Assembly (NCBI RefSeq): GCF_007655135.1
Contig: NC_045130.1
Coordinates: 10,788,001 to 10,852,000 of the forward strand
From: Punica granatum
Lineage: Eukaryota > Streptophyta > Magnoliopsida > Myrtales > Lythraceae
Length of the DNA stretch: 64,000 nt
Reading direction: 5' to 3'
Below are positions 14,101 to 26,846 of the stretch, one piece after another; within the stretch, counting starts at the first letter, position 1; every line of letters begins with the position of its first letter. A model generated the notes under the pieces. It worked only from the letters and a program-made list of their open reading frames with translations. It made no database searches and was not told the DNA's origin. A program made the position numbers and the translations under genes.

Positions 14101-17100
14101 ACGACAAATCTAACATTTAGAAAGGGAAAAAGATCCAAGTTTTGAATAAAGAAGACTTCATGTCTATCTCAAAAAAAAAGGGCTTGTATCTTCATTGGCA
14201 TGTAATTTGATGCTTCACATGCTTCTGTTTTCCATATTCTCTTTACTTTTGGCTAGTAATACATCTTTAGCTTATTTTCTCATTGAGGTGCTGAATTTTG
14301 TATGCATGGAGGACTTGTTCTGTTTGTTTGGTGGTGGTTAGTTGGATTTGTTGTATTTATAATAGCACTTTTTGGTCCATAAAAGAAGAAGACTTTTGAT
14401 ACTGGGATAATCATTCTGAGATGCATCTTTCAACTAGTGGGCTGCTTAAACCTGCAGTATCTTGCAGGGACTTTGTTAACTGATGCAGATCATGCAGTGA
14501 GTCTACAGATAGCTGAGGTTTCCTTTTAGATTGCGGGGTTATGGTGGACATTCAAATTAGTCTCTCAACTATAAGTTGTGACCCCCACCCTTCCCAGTAG
14601 TGTCTCCTTGCAGGAATTTGCTTGGATGATGATCATAGTGGCCAGTGGATACTTTTTTAGTCCATATATGCCAAAGTCCACTTGACAAGTCATAAGAATG
14701 TTTCTGCCACATGACAAAATATGATCATGACCACTGTTTTTTTTCTCATTGTGATTCTTTCTTTTTTATTTGCTCAAACGAAAGATCTATTGAACATTTC
14801 TTCTAGGAAGCCGTGGAGATGCTGTCTGTCATGAATCACCCGGATGGAGATTGTCCATTGTGCTTGTATCCCTTGGTTCCTGAAGAGGAGGAGGAGAAGA
14901 CTCTGCCGTTTATGAAGCTGATGTCTTGTTTTCATTGTTTCCACAGGTTGTGTTATTTCCTCCTTTTTCTGTTTTGCCTTCTTTAATTGATAGCTTTCAC
15001 TGGTAAAGTTTCAAAATAATATTAATTGGTGATGCTTGTTTCTGCTCTTCTGGATATGGCAGTGAGTGCATTATTAGGTGGTGGAATTGGCTTCAGAAAG
15101 AAGAAGATCATGATGGTAACGCCGATGGCCCAAAAGGTACGTTGTCAGCTCATTTTGATTTGTGTAGGAGGAAATTGCTACAGGGGAAGAAAAGTCTTTG
15201 TAATCATCGAACATCAAGTCTTGTCGAGTGTCTTGTTGGGAAGTTTGATATTTTAGGGACTGAATAGCTTTCATGTTCTATTTTTCAATAAAAAAATCTT
15301 AAAGCCTTTGATAACATGCAAATATATTGTACTAAGTAAATGTTCAGTGTGCGGCTTGAAATGTAACTTTCCACTGGCCTTGAACAATCTGACTTGTGAA
15401 CCATGGATGCAATTATTTCTCTGCAAATTGTTCCTAAAGAAATTGCCACCTTGCAGCATGCACTAAATTTAATAATAATTCACTGGTGTGACTAAAGGGA
15501 CCACTTTTCTATGCAACTTACAGTTCTTGCCTGGAACATTATATAAAGACAACATGTAAATGTCATCACAAAAGTTAGAATGTCTGTACTTGTTTGTCTG
15601 GATAACTGTCAAGCCTATATCAGCTTCGAGCATTTAAACTTCTTTTTCCTGCAAGGAGGCTAGCTAGAGCTTTTGATCTTTCTTGGTGCTAAACTGCACA
15701 AAGACAGGTTGTATCTTTCTACGGAGGATTTTTAGAAATGGTTTTTCTTGTAAAAATTCGTGCTCGTAGAATAATCTGTCTACTGTTAATATTTTGTTGT
15801 TATTCATGATCGGGACTTGTCAGTATGTTTCGGATGAGTCACCAAGAGTGTATACCTATATCATTATTTGGGCCAGGGCGGAGCTTTGGGTGATGTGATA
15901 GGTCCTTACTGTTTATTTGGATATCATAAAGATGCATATATACTATGCCAATTATTTCCAAACTTTTCAGCTTTCTTTGTTTCGTGCATGGTGATTGACT
16001 TTGGTACTAATTATGCATGCAGAGCCAGAACAGAGTAAAGGGAATTGTCCAGTTTGCCGTAAAACCTTTCAAGCGAAGGATTTAGAGCACGTTGTTGATT
16101 TGGTTGGCTCTCATTCCTCGAAATTGGTATGTCCGTTTATTATCCAGATCATTAGAGATAGGCAAACGTCAATTTGGCCCATGAGCGTACAGATCATGGA
16201 AACATGAGAAGAAACAAGCGGTTGGGTTTAAAATGATATCAATGATAAGAGTCGTTATGTGTACCTCCCCGCATATTCTTCTCTGATATTTGAGCATATT
16301 GAGGGGGTTTCTCTATAGAGTGCCCCAACGGCTAAATCTTGAAATGTGTGGGAGAAAATGTCAAGAGGCCACTTTGGAAGGAATGGACTATTTTAGGTTG
16401 TGCATTTCATGTCACCTTTTCACTGTCAGTGTACTACTTTTACGTGTTGCCGAGGAAAAAGTCTCTAATGTGATTTTGGTCTTTGGGCTGATCATGAGTT
16501 GACTATGTTGTTGGACAAAGCACTTCAAAAAGCCATGTGCTTGTTGGCCAAAAAGCATCGTGAACAAAATTCCTTCTGTCTTCTCATCATGGAAGCATTA
16601 TTGCTTGAAGGAGCTCTCTATTCGAGAGCGATCTTTCTGTCGTCCTTTCTTTTTCTTTTTTTTATCCCTCTCCTTTTAGTGGTCATCATGAGAATGATCG
16701 CGTTTTCGTAATCTTTGATGCTTGCTGCTTCATCAGGGCCCTTCACATTTCATTTCAATTCCACAATAAACCTGCAAATTAACCTTGGCTTTTTTTCTAA
16801 GTACATCTGAGCTGAGATTCTGACTTATTCATTTGAATGCTTTAGTTTCTAGCTTTTGAGGGTTTTCTTGTACTTTAAGCTGATCCTTTCATCTTATAGT
16901 ATTCTTATTTTTTTATTTTATTTTTATCTCAGATATATTGTATGCTCTATCACTGTCGGGGTCAAATTTGGCGTGACACATTATGTCAAGTGTTGTTAGC
17001 ATTCCTGTATATCCTATGCAAGTATGAGTGACTGTCTTACGTAATCCCTATCTGTTGAATTTCAGAGTTGCGAGGAAAATGAAGTTGGTAAGGACGACAA

Positions 17101-17482
17101 GCTTCTCTACTCTGATTCAGAGAATATTAGAAGGCAGAAATTTGAGGCCATATTGAAGAGGCAGGAAGAGATAAACGGGTTGCTTGAACCTCGAAAAGAT
17201 TTAGTTGTCCAACCTGGTATGTTTCTAACCCCGTCGGTAACTTCGTCTGCTTCTTCGTCGATCACTGAGACTACTGAACAAGAACCCTCGCGAACAAATT
17301 CGAGTAGTTTTGGTAAACATCAAAGGGATGGGGCAGTTGCTTCAGATGCCAACTCCACTGGTCCCTCAAACGCTCGTGGTAGTGGCGAGCATCGGAACCA
17401 TGGTATGAGGAAGAATAAGGTTCGAAATGTGAGAAGACAAGACAGGCATTGGGTAAAGAAGGACGAAGGCACTGCGAGATGA
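11110..17482 (+). CDS. RNF25: RWD-RING E3 ubiquitin-protein ligase, RNF25-type
   Basis: Seven exons join to a 350-aa protein: 11110-11250, 11450-11488, 12474-12611, 14807-14946, 15063-15136, 16023-16126 and 17066-17482, all with GT-AG borders and matching phases. Residues 1 to about 107 form an RWD domain (acidic start, YPDEPP core). Next comes a RING-H2 finger with all eight ligands visible: C122, C125 (CPLC), C147, H149, H152, C155, then C186 and C189 (CPVC). The C-terminal 140 residues are Ser/Thr-rich and basic, probably disordered. RING proteins pass ubiquitin from an E2 to a substrate; RWD domains bind partners such as GCN1. In animals RNF25 acts on stalled ribosomes; the same role here is inference. 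The start is the first ATG before the RWD core. A possible extra in-frame exon is at 14458-14517. Confidence 0.88.
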
Positions 17483-17860
17483 CAGTTTTGTGAAAGTACT
17501 ATTGGTTTTTTTATGAAAGTTGGTGAGTATAGATAGCATCATCATCCTCGCCTAGAGGGAAGGACCTGAAATTCTTTAATCGTGGTCCGAGTTTTGTCTT
17601 AGTTGTCGAAACACAGTAAGAAACAGGTTTGCGATGCCAAACTGCTTTTGCAATACATAAACCATGCACCTTAAAGTTCTTGATCTGCTTTCTTGGGTCG
17701 AACGCAAGTGTAAGTATAAGAGGAAACCTTTTGCCACCACATGTGATTTTATTTTTAATACATAAATTATCTTTTCTATACTGTTTTGCTCAGAGATTCC
17801 TTCGACTTGTGATCGTAACCAGAGGCTGCCTGTGCAGACTCATTTGGGACGGTATGGGCT
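13590..17860 (+). repeat. Parent copy of a partial tandem duplication
   Basis: Sequence from intron 3 of the RNF25-type gene through its 3' flank recurs, in order and orientation, at about 24648-29230. Anchors include 'aggactaaggcactcattgagaggactaaggcag' split across 13828-13857 and 25922-25955, exons 4-6, and the 3' flank 'gcgatgccaaactgctttt'. Introns match as well as exons, so this was a DNA-level duplication, not retroposition. Confidence 0.88.
14458..14517 (+). other. Possible 60-nt cassette exon inside intron 3
   Basis: A stop-free 60-nt segment is bordered by an acceptor-like cctgcag and a donor-like GAG|gtttcc. It is in phase 0 on both sides and would add 20 residues (YLAGTL...QIAE) between the RWD domain and the RING. 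The RNF25 family lacks this insert when I align LVALCE-EAVEML with the animal protein from general knowledge, so it is either alternative, cryptic or chance. Confidence 0.3.
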
Positions 17861-20800
17861 GAAGCAGGCTATCACTGCTGTAGTGATAGAGCATCGCTTT
17901 TGAGTAATCGATCCTTGGGTACGACACATCTATGTTATAGCATTTGGGGCATACCAGTAATGGAGGCGATCAGGACTTAAATGTCGATATGCACATATCA
18001 GCGCGTTTGGGTGCCCCAAATGCATTGGATCAATCACATTATGCTCACGAGCTGATATTGTGCTGTTCAGTACATTCCAAACAGAACCTGAGTTGGAAAG
18101 CTCCATTCTCTTCTCTCCGACTGTGTTTCTATAGCTACTGTTCACTGAAACTTATATACGACAAGCTACAATTTAGAGTCGAGCAGAAGTCCGGAGAGAA
18201 AAGAAAAGGAAATGGCATTGAAAACTGGGGAAAAAAATTGGAATGTATCAGGAACAGCAGAAACTTTCGATCATGATATCTCTCTAGCCGATTTTATCAA
18301 GTTCCGCAAATCCTATAACTTCCTAATGATCTAGGGAGCATAAGGCATATATATATTATTCCAAGATCCGTCGTTAATGATCTAGAATCAAGCACTCCTT
18401 TAACAATGGTAAACGTTGGATTTGTATGCGAGAAAGATGACTAGCTAGTGTGTGTGAGACTGCAGAGACCTGGACGAGTCTCCGTCGTCTGTTTCATTAG
18501 CATAATCGGAGCATTAACGATTGACATATGCCACCCCCACCTTAAACAAGGTCGCTGATAGCACTTCGGTGTAATTACACGGCAACTGATATATCCATCG
18601 GCAAAAGTCTTAAAAAACAAGTGGGTAGAGAACAATGATGTCCATGATTGAGAATCTGCATTGCTTTATTGATTTGGATGCCTCATATTGCTTATGGCCA
18701 TAGCTCCAACTTTTCCAACAGGTAACAGCTGGAGTTGCAATTGCTGGCCTCAAGGAAGGCCGATAATCGACTTTTCAAAAGTGAAGATTGTTGTTGCTGG
18801 TGCTGGAAGGTAGCAAATCATATCCTTATGGACTTGATTAAGATATATAATTTCTCCCTTCTTGAAATGTTGCTTACAGGTCGGCCATATTTAACGGAAA
18901 AGACAGACTTAATCCCATCATCAGTGGATATATAAGCATGCCTAGTGAGAAAAATCGGACAGACTAGGCATACTGTTAATTATAAGAACGCATGCACAAT
19001 GTGCAGCTTAGGATGAACAAAATGAAACCATTCTCATAGTTGTGTTGGCGGTGTTTTCCTAGCTGGAGAGCTGTTTTTAATAAAACTTGGCGAGCCAAGG
19101 TCTTCTCATTAATAGTTGTCTTGTCTGATCTGCATTGTCTTGTTTGAATCCTTTCCTACTCCTAGGCTAGCATATCATTGGCGGTTTCTCTATGTTGGGA
19201 TGTGAATTCCCGAAGTGATACATTCTCGAAGAGCCGTATATTCTTCTTACTGATCTACAATGATAACAATATCGGGCAAGCCTATCATATATGTAATCCA
19301 GCCCAGTGCAGGTGAGATCATTGTGTCTTCGGTATAGCTGCGTCTGTTCTGTTCTTACTCGTGTAAATAGTGCATACCATTCTTCTGAATACTTACTAGT
19401 ATTTTTGTTTGTGCATTTGGAGAAGGCATCACCTATCTACTTCCTTTTGTATTAGAAGTTAAGGCAAAGTTTATGTGATATGAACAGCCAAATGTTATGC
19501 CCTCTTACCTTTTCTTGTTGCAGGGGAATTCAGGAAAAGGGCACTTCACATTTTGGGCTGTCATCTACCATCGCACGGGGAACAGTAGGCTCCGCTCCGT
19601 GGTGATCATCGCATCGCCTCTGATGGAGAGCTGGCACACGATACGGAGTGTGCGCTGGAATGTTCACAAACTACATGCTTATGGAGAAAATCGGGGAGAT
19701 CATTCTCGAGCTGCAAGCGGTCCATCAGAACACTTCAAAGCCTGAAGCTGAGAGGTTATACCTTCCCGAGAAGGAGAAGATCAAGAAGATGGAGGCATCC
19801 GAGCAGCAAGTCCAACCCACGCCCTGGTCACCCGGAAGATCATATTAAGATAGTGTTAAAAGTCGAGCAGAGAGAGTGATCGATCTCTCAGCTCGCTTCG
19901 AGTACTCCAAGTCCACGATGTCGTCAAGTTGAAGGGCTTGAGATTACAAAATGTAATAAATCATAGTTATGGACCCCTGCATTGCACAATTTTGTAAAGA
20001 AAGTTTTATTATGAAAATGTTAAATATTAAGACAATAATTGATATCGGTTTATAGTTTATATTAATATACAAAAAAAAATATATTTTTACGTAAACTTTA
20101 GTATGCTAAATTTAAAACTTACGTTAGATAATGTAATTTTAGAGCTCATAAGCATGTAATTCATGTAAACTATGTCAGACATATGATCTCGATTGTCAAT
20201 TTTTTTTTTCAGTGGGAATCTCAATTATCAATTTAATATGTAAGAAAATTAGAATCCTAAAAGTTCAAAATTCCTAGATTTAGTTAATGAAATAATGAAA
20301 ATCATAAAATAAATAAAATGTCAAAAGTTAAGTATTCAATGCTGTCTTATGATCTCTCATATTTCATATGTTAAGTTTTAATATGAATAATTTAAGATAA
20401 AATAACCAATCAAGACGTTAATAGATTTACTTAATTTAAATTTTGTAAGACTAATAGTGATTGTTAAAATTAATAAAGAAAAGTATTATATAATTTTAAA
20501 TAATTCTTAATTTCCTCAAAATTATGTATATTTATTTACTAATAAGACAACAATAAGTGATTAGCATCTTTCTTTAGTATTTCTTTGGACACATTATCTT
20601 TAATTAGAATAATAACAATAATAATTATTTTTATTTAATTTTTATATTACATACTAAATTATTAAGACATTTACCATTTTACCCCTATTTATTAGGATAT
20701 TGTCAAGTTTATATATTATATACATAGATTAATTTCTATACAACAGATTAAATTATTAAGATATTTCACTATTCTATCTTTATTTATTAAGATGTCGTCA

Positions 20801-21132
20801 AGTTTATATATTATAGATGATTCCCTATAAGTCTCTCGTACTAACAGATTGTTTGATTTATGCTTCCATATGATGCTCTTTCCAATAAAAAAAGTTGTCT
20901 CACAGTTGAGAATAACTTGCGTACGAGGATAACCTTCCCGCAATGGCAGAGAGATTGATTATGCAGGTTGCGATGCACATTCATTACTGAGACATCCATT
21001 CACTAACAAAACCAAAAAACACAGCCATATCAAATGTACCATTCGCATAACACCCGTTAAGAAACTTCCTAACCAAAACCGACACAGTACTCATAATAGG
21101 AAACTGATGGACTAAACCTCTCCCCGGGGTTT
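17483..21132. other. Intergenic, no gene I can support
   Basis: 17483-17860 is the 3' flank and probable 3' UTR of the E3 ligase gene. Two weak coding-like pieces follow: a 40-codon frame at 18212-18334 with a good start context (aaATGGc), and a frame at about 19624-19848 ending EASEQQVQPTPWSPGRSY with no family I recognise. A plausible acceptor plus the short peptide VTAGVAIAGLKEG lies near 18720. They may be remnants of one unknown or broken gene, but I could not join them into an open gene. 20020-20900 is very AT-rich and holds an approximate tandem repeat. Confidence 0.4.
20656..20815. repeat. Two-copy AT-rich tandem repeat, about 94-bp period
   Basis: 'aaattattaaga' to 'gtcaagtttatatattata' appears at 20656 and again at 20750 with scattered substitutions. 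Confidence 0.6.
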
Positions 21133-22290
<1,158 letters not shown>

Positions 22291-22764
22291 GACTTACCTA
22301 CCTACAAGAGCAGAAAGAAAACAGCCCCGGATCACCCTGATTTATATTTATTTCACTTACTAATTTAAATATATAAAGAGCAGGCAAGATCCGAAGCGTA
22401 CACCTAATGGTTACTGTTACATCACCGCACACGATACGGTGCGATACGATTCACACAGCCGGTCAGATGAGATGATCAGAGACAACGGACAACAGAATTA
22501 TCCACATTACATACTTCCCTAATCATCATCAGAGTAAGAAACAGAACACCCATTTCACTAAATGTCGGGAAGGGACATCGACCAACCAAAGCCACAAACA
22601 TTCAAAAATTCCCCATTTGAAGCTTAATTAATTCCAAAACAGACGAATTGATTGATTAAACCAATTAGCAATCATCCAGCCGTCAAGACATTGGAAGAAG
22701 CAAGTGAGGACCTAACGAATAATGGAGACATTGGAAGGAAGAGAGAGTCATTTCGGTTCGGTAC

Positions 22765-22930
22765 CTGGCTCTGGCTGTGGCTGTGGCTGTGGCTGTGGCT
22801 GTGGCTGGCTGCCGCAGAGGAACAAGGATTTTAGGATACGGCGGCTGGGGTTTTTGACAGCACAGAGGATAGGCGGAGGGAACTGAAGTGATGGGAAGGA
22901 AGGAAAGGTAGGGACGACCGGGAAGGATCA
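22765..22930 (-). other. Probable non-coding leader exon of RPL13
   Basis: Inferred 5' UTR exon ending at a CAG|GTACC donor (last exon base 22765). It includes the hexanucleotide GGCTGT tract at 22770-22806 (CAGCCA on the mRNA strand). The transcription start was not determined; 22930 is only an upper bound set by the telo-box. Confidence 0.45.
22770..22806. repeat. (GGCTGT)n hexanucleotide microsatellite
   Basis: About six near-perfect GGCTGT units follow one GGCTCT unit and end in GGCTGGCTGC. It lies in the probable RPL13 leader. Confidence 0.9.
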
Positions 22931-23031
22931 GAAACCCTAGCAAGCTTGAGATTGATTGAATTGCTTCTTGGGCCCACTGTTTTACAGTAAAATATTGGCC
23001 CGGCCCATAAATAATAGAGTTTGCAGGCCCA
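22931..23031 (-). promoter_or_regulatory. RPL13 promoter: telo-box and site II motifs
   Basis: A telo-box (AAACCCTAG) lies at 22932-22940. Site II elements (TGGGCC on one or other strand) lie at 22969-22974, 22971-22976, 23002-23007 and 23026-23031. Telo-box plus clustered site II is the known arrangement for plant ribosomal-protein and other translation-related genes, where TCP-type factors bind site II. The same stretch lies just upstream of the PPR pseudogene on the other strand, so it may once have been bidirectional. Confidence 0.75.
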
Positions 23032-23112
23032 ACAGATAACATGGCTCGGCCCGGTGGCTGCTCTGCTCCTCCCCGAGCCGTCATTCACTGGTCCAGCCAG
23101 GCCCCCGTGTCA

Positions 23113-23139
23113 CTCTCTCTCTCTCTCTCTCTCTCTCTC
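23113..23139. repeat. (CT)n microsatellite
   Basis: Uninterrupted CT dinucleotides in the presumed 5' leader of the PPR pseudogene. Such tracts are common in plant 5' UTRs and core promoters. Confidence 0.9.
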
Positions 23140-23168
23140 GCCGGCCGATGCTATTGCTCTCGGCCCAA

Positions 23169-24640
23169 TGCGCCGGCTGCGCTCACATTGCCACTCTCGT
23201 CTCCCCTCCCTCAGATTCCTTCGTTACCCTCCCGCCAAAACCCCATCTCCCGCCTCTCTCTTTTCCCTCCAGGGACCCCTCGTTTCTCAAACCAAACGCT
23301 CCGTCCTACTGCTACTGTTTTCGTTTTGCAGCTCTAGCTCGAACTCCAACTCCAACTTCCGGCATTGACGCTCCGAGCTTATTTGATTCTCTCTCCCAGT
23401 TTTCCCCTCATTCCGGTGATGCCCGATTCCGCAATTGGAATTGGAGCGCGTATAATCACAGTCGGGTCTTTTTTTTCTTTTTTTTTAACAGTCGGGTTAT
23501 CAAAGATGATCGAGTGCCAAGGTTACGCCTCGAAGGGATTTTCTGGTAGAGACAATGAATCTGTTCAACTGCAGAGAAACTGCATTTGCGTTCTTTGAGT
23601 TCTGTTTCCGGGACCGTCCCGAGGACCCGCCGCTCATGGTTTAGTGGCTGATGGCCTCCGCTTCCTTGCGCAAGATGCTGTCTTTTGGGTTATCAGTAGG
23701 TTCGGTTTGTCTAGGCTAAGGAATTCATGAAATTCATGTGAGAGAAGCACTGCCTCTTCGAATCTGATTTTTCGGTTCTTGATACACTCATGAGAGCGTT
23801 TCTAAAGGCTGCCCTGCTCTCTGAGGCGCTGGATATTTTGAGTTGAATGAGGGAGGTATAGGTAAGGCCCAGTGTGTCGGCCACAGCAGTTTCTCTTCAA
23901 GCTGTGCTGAGGATTGGTGATTGTGGCAATGTTTGGAAGTTGTCCAGGGACATGATTCATATGGGCCACTTGCCCATCAAATCCCAATTTTGAGGCATTG
24001 ACGTTTGGGTTTTGTAGAAAAGGGCACATTGAAATAGGAGAGAGTCTGCACCATGTAATGGTGAAGTTCAGGTGCAAGCCTGATGTTTTTACGTACAAGA
24101 ATTTGATCAAAGCATATTGTATGGGTGGGAAAACTGTAAAAGGACTTGAACTGATGCATTTGATGATTTTGCGGGCTGCAAGCCCAACCGTGCTACCTTC
24201 AGTATTATTACTCCTGCCTTATGTAAAGAGGGGAATATAGTAAGAGCCAGGATTCTGTTTGATGGGATTGTGGAGAGGGTCTCTCTCCAAATACTTTCAT
24301 TTATAACATTCTCATGGATGGATATGTTAAGGCGAGGGACGTGCATCAGGCTGACATGCTTTACACAGATATGACAGCAAGGGCGTGCCTCCTGATTGTG
24401 TTGCTTTTAATATCTTGGTTTTGGGTCATAACAAGCATGGAAGAGAAGAAGATGTGGTAGGTTGTTGAAAGAACCATCTCTGTATGGTTTGGTCCAAGAT
24501 TTTTCCCTGTATGATTTATCAGTAGCCGAGTTATGCTGGGCTGGTCGATTGGAGGATGCCACAAAATTTTTAAAGATATGCTCGAGAAAGGAATAGGTGT
24601 GAGCTTGTTTGACTTCAACTCAATCAATGCTGGTTATAGC
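23169..24640 (+). pseudogene. Pentatricopeptide-repeat (PPR) protein pseudogene, 3'-truncated
   Basis: An ATG at 23169 begins an Arg/Ser-rich presequence (MRRLRSHCHSR) like those that send PPR proteins to mitochondria or plastids. Recognisable PPR text follows in changing frames: SLFDSLSQFSPHSGD near 23370, FFEFCFRDRPEDPP near 23597, MRAFLKAALLSEALDIL near 23789, then TFGFCRKGHIEIGE and CKPDVFTYKNLIKAYCMGG at 24002-24130. Later pieces of repeats lie in other frames to about 24635. PPR proteins bind organelle RNA; intact members have tandem 35-aa helical repeats. Here there are several in-frame stops (for example after ALDILS) and at least four frameshifts. The 3' end stops where the duplicated E3-ligase intron begins. 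It is not a working gene. Confidence 0.82.
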
Positions 24641-24789
24641 AAGGGCAGGGTTGCCTCGACCTCTTTCAGCAAAGCCATATCTGGCTTTGCCATTGTGGTT
24701 ATGCCACTCATAAAGTCAAAGTGTTTTCTAAAATTAAAATTTTTTTCTGTTGTCCATGCATTAATTACCTACGGAAGGGGATTTTGGTC

Positions 24790-25765
24790 TTCCAAATATG
24801 AGCTTATTCACATAACCAATTTCTGAAATCTTAGCTTTCAGCTTTGCTTGCCAATCAATAATATAAGTTTATTATTGTCTCAATTATTGAATTAAACCAA
24901 ACAGAACGTCTACATCAGAAGGAGGAAAATGCTGCAGCCATTTCTGTGTTTGCACCAGTTATATCATCCTCAGGTTCCCTATCGCCAAAAAGAGCTTGCG
25001 TCTACTCTTCCGGACTCTGGCACACTCTTCCCTGCAAAACCAGCATAAGATGTAACTGCTATGAGTTTGGAAAGAAACCAAAAGAAGGCGTCTGTAATTG
25101 GGCTGGTGAAATCTTGGCTGTAAAAAGTTAGGCCTGTTACTGGTTATGCTGAGCGTCAGTGATTGCTTTCATGGCTTAGAAGAGCAACCCAAATTGAGAT
25201 TTCTTTTTCGACTAGGATAGTCTTTAAGGCTTTCTGGCATGGATAACTATTAAAGCAGAAAGTGAAGATGCTTATGCCCACCGATAATATATGATTAGAT
25301 ATTCTGTGGTTAGAAGCATGGGTAGTGGTAACATTATTTTATTTGTTGGTAGAAATACTTTTTGAAACTTCATCTTTGATGCTTAACAATCTCTGAACTT
25401 ATTCTATGGTCAAGCAAAATAGCAAGTTATCTATTCAGAACTTTAAACTTGAAGATTTTTAAGATAGATTATTTTGATGCTACCACTTATATATATATAT
25501 ATATTTTAGTGAGCATATAAAGGGACTAGGTTAGTGATGCAAAAGATTCTACTTGCAGGTACATACAAGGCATCCTGATGGTGTTTTTTCAGTTGGATGA
25601 GAATTGGCTGAGTTTTTATGGCCTCGCTCAATCTGTGGACACTTGGTCATGGATTATTTTGTCCAGTCTATTTTACAAATTATATAGTTATCTTTAATAA
25701 AGATTGTTAACGAGGTTTGGAGGATTAGGTCTCTATTGTTTGTCCAGATCTTGACTTCTAGCTTG
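24790..25765. mobile_element. Insertion of unknown type within the duplicate
   Basis: The parent reads straight from 'ttaattacct' into 'gaaggtgaattgctttt' (13702-13740). The copy has about 970 bp between the matching points. No LTR, TIR or target duplication was identified. A short AT tract is at 25489-25504. It could equally be sequence lost from the parent. Confidence 0.4.
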
Positions 25766-26776
25766 ATAGATGAAGGTGATTTGCTTTTAAATTATTTTGT
25801 AGTATCCCCATATGCATATGGTGTGACTGTAGCCTCTGTTAATGTTGTGACTCTATTTACTGCTAAATTGGATTATGAGAACAGAATTTGTGGATGATGT
25901 AGAGGGAAATTCCTCATTTAGAGGACTAAGGCACTCATTGAGAGGACTAAGGCAGTGATCAAATATAGGAACAGCAATAATTTAAATTTCCATGATTTTT
26001 TATGTCTTGTTCGAGAATTTCTCCACTTATATGATTGAGAGTCTTAGGCAGATATGAATATTTTTCACTAGTTTTTTCATCTCTCTAGTCCCTTGTTTTA
26101 ACTGTCATAGGAGCTCTTTGTTGTATTGCCGAGGTGATACTCTTCTTTGAGGATGAGAACACATACGAGAGAGTGAATCACAATGAACTCCTAAAAGTGA
26201 CGATGAAACTAACATTTGGAAAGGGAGAAAATATCCAAGTTTCGAATAAAGAACACTACATGGCTTGCATCTTCATTGGCATGCAATTTGATTCTTAACA
26301 TATTTCTTTTTTCCATATCCTCTTTAGATTTGCAAAATAATACATCTTTAGCTTGTTTTCTCCATTGGGTTCTCTACTGCACTTAGTTTGCTGATTTTTT
26401 GAATGCATGGAGGACTTGTTCTGTTTGTTTGGCTGTGGGTACTTGGATTTATTGTATTTATAATAGCACTTTTCAGTCCATTAGAGAGGGAAAAGGTTTG
26501 GTACTGGGATACCTAGTGAGCTGCTTAAACTTGCAATATCTAGCAGGGACTTTGATAACTGGTGCAGATCATGCAATAAGTCTACAAATAGCTGAGGTTC
26601 TTTTTGGACTGAGGGATTATGCCAGACATTCAAATTAGACTCCTAACAATACACCTGCCCTTCCCGGTAGTGTCTCCTCGCAGGAGTTTTCTTGGATGAT
26701 GATTGTAATGGCTAATAGATACTTGTTTAGTGCTAACCATGTGACGTAAAAGCCTTTCATTTTTCCTACCATATAG

Positions 26777-26846
26777 GAGAAGGTTAAGGTGCTCGAGAGT
26801 CTTGCAGCCAGTTATGGAATCAAAATCTTGATAGGATCTTTGACAG
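26777..26846 (+). other. Exon-like fragment inserted in the pseudogene
   Basis: Within about 165 bp that has no counterpart in the parent, a 70-nt stretch reads EKVKVLESLAASYGIKIL and on to IGSLT. It has an acceptor-like atatag before it and a donor-like ACAG|gt after it. Its source gene is not recognised. It may be a captured exon or chance. Confidence 0.3.

Noticed and set aside
22683..23549. Several frames of 85-133 codons on both strands around the RPL13/PPR promoter
   Set aside because: They are produced by the GGCTGT and CT repeats and by out-of-frame reading of promoter and PPR presequence DNA.
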